Shown: positions 63,774-64,000 of the stretch, one piece after another
Position numbering within the stretch: position 1 is the stretch's first letter
How the letters are laid out: each line of letters starts with the position of its first letter
Assembly: GCA_947359465.1 (NCBI GenBank)
Contig: OX375877.1
Coordinates: 73,234,698 to 73,298,697 of the forward strand
Origin: Metellina segmentata
Taxonomy: Eukaryota > Arthropoda > Arachnida > Araneae > Tetragnathidae
Length of the DNA stretch: 64,000 nt
Direction: 5' to 3'
Translations under genes and position numbers: made by a program
Notes under the pieces: generated by a model
Seen by the model: only the letters and a program-made list of their open reading frames with translations
Database searches by the model: none
Told to the model about the DNA's origin: nothing

Positions 63774-64000
63774 ACGAAACTTTTCAAACTTAATGACGCA
63801 ATAACATTTCGTTTAATGAATCCATGGATTCTTTAGAAAAACTGTTGGTCCCTTTTCCTTACAACAGAATCATTTCGAAAGATTTTATTGGTCATAAAGA
63901 TCAGAGGGTCATGCAGGGTTAAATTATGCGTGTGAACACCTGAGTGGTTTAAGAAGATGCTTACATTGCAATACAATTTTGTAATATTTAAATTCATCCA
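63774..64000. other. No gene recognised
   Basis: Right edge of the window, AT-rich, presumed intron. Confidence 0.35.

Larger units (their letters stand above)
56256..64000 (+). other. First coding intron of the Glut4EF-like gene (start)
   Basis: It begins with the donor GTAAGAA. No acceptor followed by a matching coding exon was recognised before the window ends, so at least 7.7 kb of intron is inferred. The sequence is AT-rich except for 57320-57660 and 63050-63390. Open frames at 58796-59158 and 59518-59820 are lysine- and arginine-rich AT-derived translations without domains. Confidence 0.6.

Overview
This is a gene-poor, repeat-dense eukaryotic window, most likely from an arthropod and probably a chelicerate such as an orb-weaving spider. 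That placement rests on the type of conserved gene present and on general memory of spider SINE-derived spurious proteins; no search was run. There are no bacterial-style operons, CRISPR arrays, rRNA genes or convincing functional tRNA genes. Almost every open frame of 60-150 codons lies inside an interspersed repeat or low-complexity DNA.

The one convincing host gene is on the + strand near the right end. A GC-rich promoter and 5' UTR (about 54440-55764) is followed by a first coding exon (55765-56255) that ends at a consensus GT donor. It encodes the N-terminal domain of a Glut4EF / ZNF704-ZNF395-like C2H2 zinc-finger transcription factor. The rest of the window (56256-64000) is read as its AT-rich first coding intron. 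That intron carries an 88-bp tandem repeat, a few SINEs and a CpG-rich island with a long perfect inverted repeat around an NRF1-like site.

The remaining ~54 kb is layered transposable-element debris. (1) Three tRNA-headed SINE families, here called A, B and C, have different heads but share a central core; many copies have clear target-site duplications (TSDs) and several are 5'-truncated. (2) There are five broken Tc1-like transposases, at 9.3-9.75, 18-19.6, 24.4-25.7 (split), 31.3-32.4 (with 27-bp TIRs and TA ends) and 39.1-40.2 kb. (3) There is a decayed hAT/ZMYM1-like transposase (46.4-48.4 kb) and three hAT-type non-autonomous elements with 8-bp TSDs (22.3, 43.8 and 51.4 kb). (4) Three other TIR-bounded elements of 1.0-1.3 kb lie at 2.4, 10.25 and 20.5 kb, the last holding a Mutator-like relic. 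(5) Two LINE 3' ends carry RNase H or CCHC remnants (29.8 and 45 kb). (6) Several unnamed dispersed families are present: a 43-50-bp palindrome array repeat ('P'), a hairpin repeat with a compensatory stem change ('H'), a 63-bp-unit repeat ('Q'), a TTCACACC-ended repeat ('R') and a ~60-bp motif ('M').

Tandem arrays include a 31-bp minisatellite with higher-order ABCD / ABBCCD structure (48.56-49.20 kb), a 14-bp array grown inside a Tc1 transposase (18.74-19.05 kb), a 24-bp AT-rich array (52.65-53.05 kb) and an apparently identical 171-bp duplication (34.49-34.83 kb). No coherent new multigene system is visible. The most interesting signals are the shared-core SINE families, the palindrome-array repeat, the covarying hairpin repeat and the nested satellite organisation. 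Family boundaries and identities were read by eye and are approximate unless a TSD or TIR is stated.
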